This document shows positions 61,133 through 64,000 of a stretch of 64,000 nucleotides of DNA, one piece after another (position 1 is the first letter of the stretch; each line of letters begins with the position of its first letter). The position numbers were made by a program, and so were the translations under genes. This DNA comes from Aliikangiella sp. G2MR2-5 (GTDB lineage: Bacteria; Pseudomonadota; Gammaproteobacteria; Enterobacterales; Kangiellaceae), in contig NZ_JADPQF010000005.1 of the NCBI RefSeq assembly GCF_015687155.1, forward strand, positions 283,347 to 347,346, read 5' to 3'. The notes beneath the pieces are model-generated. The model was not told the DNA's origin and did no database searches. It was given only the letters and a program-made list of their open reading frames with translations.

Positions 61133-61579
61133 ATGAACTCACAAGAATTTACAGAGACACTGAAAGCTGAGTTAGAGAAGCATTCGGCGAGTGTTATAGA
61201 CAAATGGAAAAAAGTTTTGTCTATTCTCCCGAAAGAGACAAAAGCTGTGTCAGTAATTATTTCACCGACTCAAGATGGAGACGGGGTATTTGATATATTC
61301 GTGAGTCTGGATGGTCCTGATCTCCACGTACTTAATAAAAAAATACGTGAGCATTATCAGCTGTTCTCACCGGTACACACAGAAAATGGTATTGAGCCCT
61401 ATATTCCAGATGTTGATCCTTTTGATGTTGAGTTCGAGGTTAACGACACTGTAGTGGATATTGTTCTTCCTTGGCTTGAGCGTCTGTGGGCCGAGGTTAA
61501 AGATGAAAAGCTAACTCTTCCGGTTGGCATATACGGAGATGAAGGCTATGGTTCCAAGTCTTCTGTACAATTAAATTGA
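61133..61579 (+). CDS. Cassette 2: DUF6389-like protein
   Basis: The 148-residue soluble acidic protein starts 11 nt after the cassette boundary, with the GTTAGGTGAAAG junction providing a weak AGGTGAAAG ribosome binding site. Blocks such as VIISPTQDGDGVFDIFVSLD, GPDLHVLNKKIREHY, FEVNDTVVDIVLPWLERLW and LPVGIYGDEGYG resemble, from memory, the DUF6389 family, for which no function is known. There is no signal peptide or enzyme motif. attC 2 begins 10 nt after its stop. Confidence 0.68.
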   Translation: MNSQEFTETLKAELEKHSASVIDKWKKVLSILPKETKAVSVIISPTQDGDGVFDIFVSLDGPDLHVLNKKIREHYQLFSPVHTENGIEPYIPDVDPFDVEFEVNDTVVDIVLPWLERLWAEVKDEKLTLPVGIYGDEGYGSKSSVQLN

Positions 61580-61588
61580 GGCAAAATC

Positions 61589-61664
61589 ATCTAACAAGGC
61601 CAAGCAGCATCGCCCCTTTGGGGCTGAACCTCGCTACGCTCGGCCGCTGTTGGCGGCGTTAAAC
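61589..61664 (+). other. attC site 2 (76 bp)
   Basis: Left core ATCTAAC (61589-61595) and right core GTTAAAC (61658-61664) flank a strongly paired interior: CCAAGCAGC pairs with GCTGTTGG, and CGCCCC with GGGGCTG-like bases. The GC-rich middle (CTCGCTACGCTCGGCCGC) is typical of attC sites in proteobacterial arrays. It closes cassette 2. Confidence 0.9.
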
Positions 61665-61679
61665 ACACATGGAGTATTG

Positions 61680-62471
61680 ATGAAGCGGATTTCACTTAGG
61701 GGATTTGGATTATTAGGAATATTCTTATTTTTACCACTCTTTCTTTTAACATTCGCAGATCCTCAACTTATAGAAATATCAGCAAAATCGTTTGTAGAAT
61801 GGAAGTTGAACGCAGAGACCAACAAAAAAATCGACTCAGTTCAATTACCTCAAGAAAATAGATTCGAAAAGTTACTTGGTAATAAAGCTAAAGAACTAAG
61901 GAATGAAGCGGAGACTAAACTAGCTAGGTTAAAACGACAGCTCAAAGACGATGCTCCCGGTATTCTCGCATCCGAAATTGCGAAAATGCTGAATCTTGAT
62001 TGTGAGTGTCGTAAGACATGGAAAAATAAAATACGAGAATCAATGGAGTTGAATATTGCATCTCTTGAAAAAGCTAAATCAAAATTAGTTGACTTTGGCC
62101 AAGTGAAATATATGCAAATAGTCGAGAAATTGACTTTAGATGTTCGAATCTTCTTGGGAACAAATTCCGTGATCTTTGTTTTTCTGCTACTAGTTTCGTT
62201 CTTTAAGCCTAAGGCTATTCATCATTTATTTCTACCAGGTATTTTGATGATGATATCAACCATTATTTGTTCGTATTTTTATATATTTGAACAAAATTGG
62301 TTTTACACTATCATCTACAACGATTACACCGGTTTAGGTTACTTAGCCTATTTAATGCTCGTATTTGCCATACTCAGCGATATAGCATTCAATAAAGCCC
62401 GAGTAACTACCGAAATACTAAACACTGTTTTTAATGCAATCGGTCAAGCTGCGAGCCTTGCGCCATGCTAA
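61680..62471 (+). CDS. Cassette 3: multi-span membrane protein of unknown function
   Basis: The product (about 263 residues from the ATG at 61680, with GGAG 6 nt upstream) has an N-terminal membrane segment (about 8-28), then a charged helical region of about 120 residues with a Cys pair (LDCECRKTW), and three further membrane segments (about 160-180, 188-208 and 222-240). I recognise no family. An in-frame start at 61650 lies inside attC 2 and is rejected. The stop at 62471 is 7 nt before attC 3. The topology suggests a periplasmic or cytoplasmic coiled-coil domain between anchors. Confidence 0.75.
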   Translation: MKRISLRGFGLLGIFLFLPLFLLTFADPQLIEISAKSFVEWKLNAETNKKIDSVQLPQENRFEKLLGNKAKELRNEAETKLARLKRQLKDDAPGILASEIAKMLNLDCECRKTWKNKIRESMELNIASLEKAKSKLVDFGQVKYMQIVEKLTLDVRIFLGTNSVIFVFLLLVSFFKPKAIHHLFLPGILMMISTIICSYFYIFEQNWFYTIIYNDYTGLGYLAYLMLVFAILSDIAFNKARVTTEILNTVFNAIGQAASLAPC

Positions 62472-62477
62472 AGCCGT

Positions 62478-62554
62478 GTTTAACCAAAACAAGCAGCCGA
62501 CCAAAAACAGGACACTTCGTTTTCTGTTTAGGTCGGCTGTTGTAGGCGTTAAGT
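62478..62554 (+). other. attC site 3 (77 bp)
   Basis: Left core GTTTAAC (62478-62484) and right core GTTAAGT (62548-62554) flank a clear stem: CAGCCGACC pairs with GGTCGGCTG. The loop is AT-rich. It closes cassette 3 and opens cassette 4. Confidence 0.9.
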
Positions 62555-62577
62555 TAATCAAAGGGCTTCTGAACTTG

Positions 62578-63060
62578 ATGAAAATTATTTCTATATTTTT
62601 GCTGATGGCATTCTCCTTTCATGCCGATGCAACGTCATTGGTATCAATGAAAGACGTAGATGAAATTGGCTTTTCTTCAAAGGAAATCCATAAATCGATA
62701 AATATCGGGCCAGACGTTATTTTAGAATACTCATTTGGTATAACTTCTAAAGGCAATGGTGGACTTGTAGCCATAAATAAATTTATCCGAATATATGATA
62801 CTCATAGTGACGGCATTACCTTCAAAAACGGACTGCTTAACAGCGAGTTAATTGATGTGGATGGCGACGGCTATCTAGACATAAAACTATGGGGAGTAGC
62901 CGTCTTAACTGATGAAAAAGAAAAATCCTTGGGCGAAAAAGATGTTTCTGCGCTTTTAATCTATTCGAAGAAATTAAAGGGCTTTGATATCAAAGAAAAA
63001 AGTGACGAAATTGATATCTGGCAAAAATTAAAAGAAAAAAATGGTGTCAGAGTTAATTAA
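62578..63060 (+). CDS. Cassette 4: secreted protein with a calcium-loop-like motif
   Basis: The 160-residue product (ATG 62578) has a signal peptide (MKIISIFLLMAFSFHADA) and a later DVDGDGYLDIKLWG segment, an EF-hand/VCBS-type acidic loop that often binds calcium in exported proteins. No family is recognised. The start gives 23 nt from the cassette boundary. An in-frame upstream extension to 62434 runs through attC 3 and cassette 3 and is rejected. No attC is found after its stop, unlike the first three cassettes. Confidence 0.7.
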   Translation: MKIISIFLLMAFSFHADATSLVSMKDVDEIGFSSKEIHKSINIGPDVILEYSFGITSKGNGGLVAINKFIRIYDTHSDGITFKNGLLNSELIDVDGDGYLDIKLWGVAVLTDEKEKSLGEKDVSALLIYSKKLKGFDIKEKSDEIDIWQKLKEKNGVRVN

Positions 63061-63155
63061 TTCTCTGAAAAATAAAAAAGCGAGGTCAATGTCGATAACT
63101 TTGATTTTGAGATAAATTTACACTGACCCTAAATTTTAAGAATAAGAGGCTAGTG

Positions 63156-63644
63156 ATGTCTTTAAAGCAAATCGAAGAACTTATTGGTAGAGAACTGCCG
63201 GAAGAACTGAAAACATATTTTAGTGTAGATTATGAAAAAAATGTTGGGTTCAGTTACTCTTTTCCTATTAAAGAGCCTTCTCCTTTTGGTGAAGCTGTCG
63301 TCGATGAACTATTTGTTCCTTCGGCTGAATACTTGGCAAGTGATGAGTTTCTTGAGTCAGGTATGTTATGTATTGGAAACAATATTTTTGGCAATGGTGT
63401 TTTCCTGTCAATTAAAGATGACGATTTTGGGTTTGTATACTACTGGGATCACGAGCATCGATGTTTCTGGGAAGATGAAATGTTTTATAATATGTTTCCA
63501 AATCTGGATGAAAATATTATCCGATACCTCGAGTCACGCAAGAAAGGAAAATTACCAGATAAAGTGGCGGGTTACGAAAGTTTTTATCTTGCTGGAGAGT
63601 CGATTACAGAATTTTTGAGCTCTCTTTCGTCTATTGAATACTAA
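63156..63644 (+). CDS. SMI1/KNR4-family protein
   Basis: The 162-residue protein fits the SMI1/KNR4 (SUKH) group: IEELIGRELPEELKTYFSVD at the start, LESGMLCIGNNIFGNGVFLS in the middle, and GFVYYWDHEHRCFWEDEMFY later. SUKH proteins often serve as immunity proteins to contact-dependent or polymorphic toxins; no toxin gene is seen here. ATG 63156 has GAGG 6 nt upstream. An imperfect inverted repeat (GGTCAATGT / ACACTGACC) lies in the gap before it. It sits beyond the last attC, so cassette status is unclear. Confidence 0.82.
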   Translation: MSLKQIEELIGRELPEELKTYFSVDYEKNVGFSYSFPIKEPSPFGEAVVDELFVPSAEYLASDEFLESGMLCIGNNIFGNGVFLSIKDDDFGFVYYWDHEHRCFWEDEMFYNMFPNLDENIIRYLESRKKGKLPDKVAGYESFYLAGESITEFLSSLSSIEY

Positions 63645-63709
63645 AAAACAAAAATGAAACTAGCGATTTCCCGAGTGCTATCAGGTGCAGGTTGCTTCTG
63701 AGAAAATTG

Positions 63710-64000
63710 ATGAAATTTAAAATAAACATTATTGATGCATTTACAGACTCTAGATTCAAAGGAAATTCTGCGGCAGTCATTATTACCTAAGAGTGGCTTT
63801 CAGATGATTTGATGCAGTCTATTGCAACTGAAAATAATTTATCTGAAACAGCTTTCCTGAAAAGAGTTGACGACTTTTCTTATGAAATTCGTTGGTTTTC
63901 TCCAATGACTGAAATTGACTTCTGCGGTCATGCAACATTGGCTTCTGCATATGTTATTTTTTCGAGGTTTTCGGATGTTAAGAGAAAAAAATTAAAAGAA
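63710..64000 (+). pseudogene. PhzF-family isomerase-like gene with in-frame stop, cut by window edge
   Basis: From the ATG at 63710 the frame reads MKFKINIIDAFTDSRFKGNS, the start of the PhzF/DapF-fold family (phenazine biosynthesis-like isomerases), with AAVII next. Codon 27 is TAA (63788-63790), yet the same frame then continues with EWLSDDLMQSIATENNLSET, FSPMTEIDFCGHATLASAYV and onward to the window edge, all typical of PhzF proteins. The simplest reading is a nonsense mutation in a formerly intact gene. The rest of the gene lies outside the window. Confidence 0.85.

Larger units (their letters stand above)
60011..63060. mobile_element. Degenerate chromosomal integron with at least three cassettes
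   Basis: The unit begins with an integron-integrase pseudogene on the minus strand (60011-60355). A probable attI region and a row of cassettes on the plus strand follow. Three attC sites (61062-61127, 61589-61664, 62478-62554) share RYYYAAC left cores and GTTRRRY right cores with internal pairing stems. Cassettes: 60695-61121, 61122-61658, 61659-62548, and a fourth from 62549 without an attC. This order and orientation are diagnostic of an integron. The right limit is uncertain and may lie outside the window. Confidence 0.88.

Overview
The window looks like chromosome of a free-living, probably marine gammaproteobacterium with moderately AT-rich DNA. The signs are a threonine-operon attenuator in front of a bifunctional thrA, HtpX, a FabY-type ketoacyl synthase, YaaA, a Rof-type Rho-binding protein, NhaA, a TonB-dependent receptor and many periplasmic c-type cytochromes. 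I saw no rRNA, tRNA, CRISPR array or intact insertion sequence, and I cannot name the genus from the sequence.

Left part (1-24 kb). A truncated thrA lies behind a leader peptide and attenuator. An EVE-domain gene, a DMT exporter and a TetR/TonB-receptor pair follow. A compact minus-strand operon (8.1-13.0 kb) encodes a Tat-exported molybdenum hydroxylase with its 2Fe-2S subunit, a MocA-like nucleotidyltransferase, XdhC and an IscU/SufU-like scaffold. Then come a methyltransferase/glycosyltransferase pair, a hybrid histidine kinase, and a three-gene cytochrome operon (cytochrome c4-like, MauG/CCP-like peroxidase, beta-helix protein with a C-terminal cytochrome).

Middle part (24-43 kb). An RND/LolA-like export pair has a clear TetR operator. 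A family of about 218-bp MITE-like repeats is scattered around a cupin gene, an AraC regulator and a DUF4386 gene. GNAT, Rof-like, NhaA, ZntB-like, CPBP protease, FabY and GlxA-like genes follow. A three-gene unit (beta-barrel-like protein, cupredoxin-like protein, class III adenylate cyclase) looks like an envelope-to-cAMP signalling module.

Right part (43-60 kb). A BlaI-type repressor overlaps an M56 (BlaR1-like) protease fused to an M23 endopeptidase, divergent from a secreted serine beta-lactamase-fold hydrolase and with a BlaI-like palindrome between them. A MocR regulator/DMT exporter pair, a DUF3718-like protein, HtpX, a GNAT/HD/cupin cluster, a subclass B1 metallo-beta-lactamase with all zinc ligands, a TrmB regulator beside a GlmS paralogue, YaaA and a CaiB-family CoA-transferase follow.

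Right end (60-64 kb). This is the strongest accessory feature: a degenerate integron. An integron-integrase pseudogene (one in-frame stop plus a large internal deletion) is followed by a probable attI interrupted by an inverted-repeat element, then by at least three complete gene cassettes bounded by three good attC sites and a fourth cassette without a visible attC. The cassette genes are a small lipoprotein, a DUF6389-like protein, a membrane protein and a secreted protein. A SMI1/KNR4-type gene and a phzF-like pseudogene follow up to the window edge.
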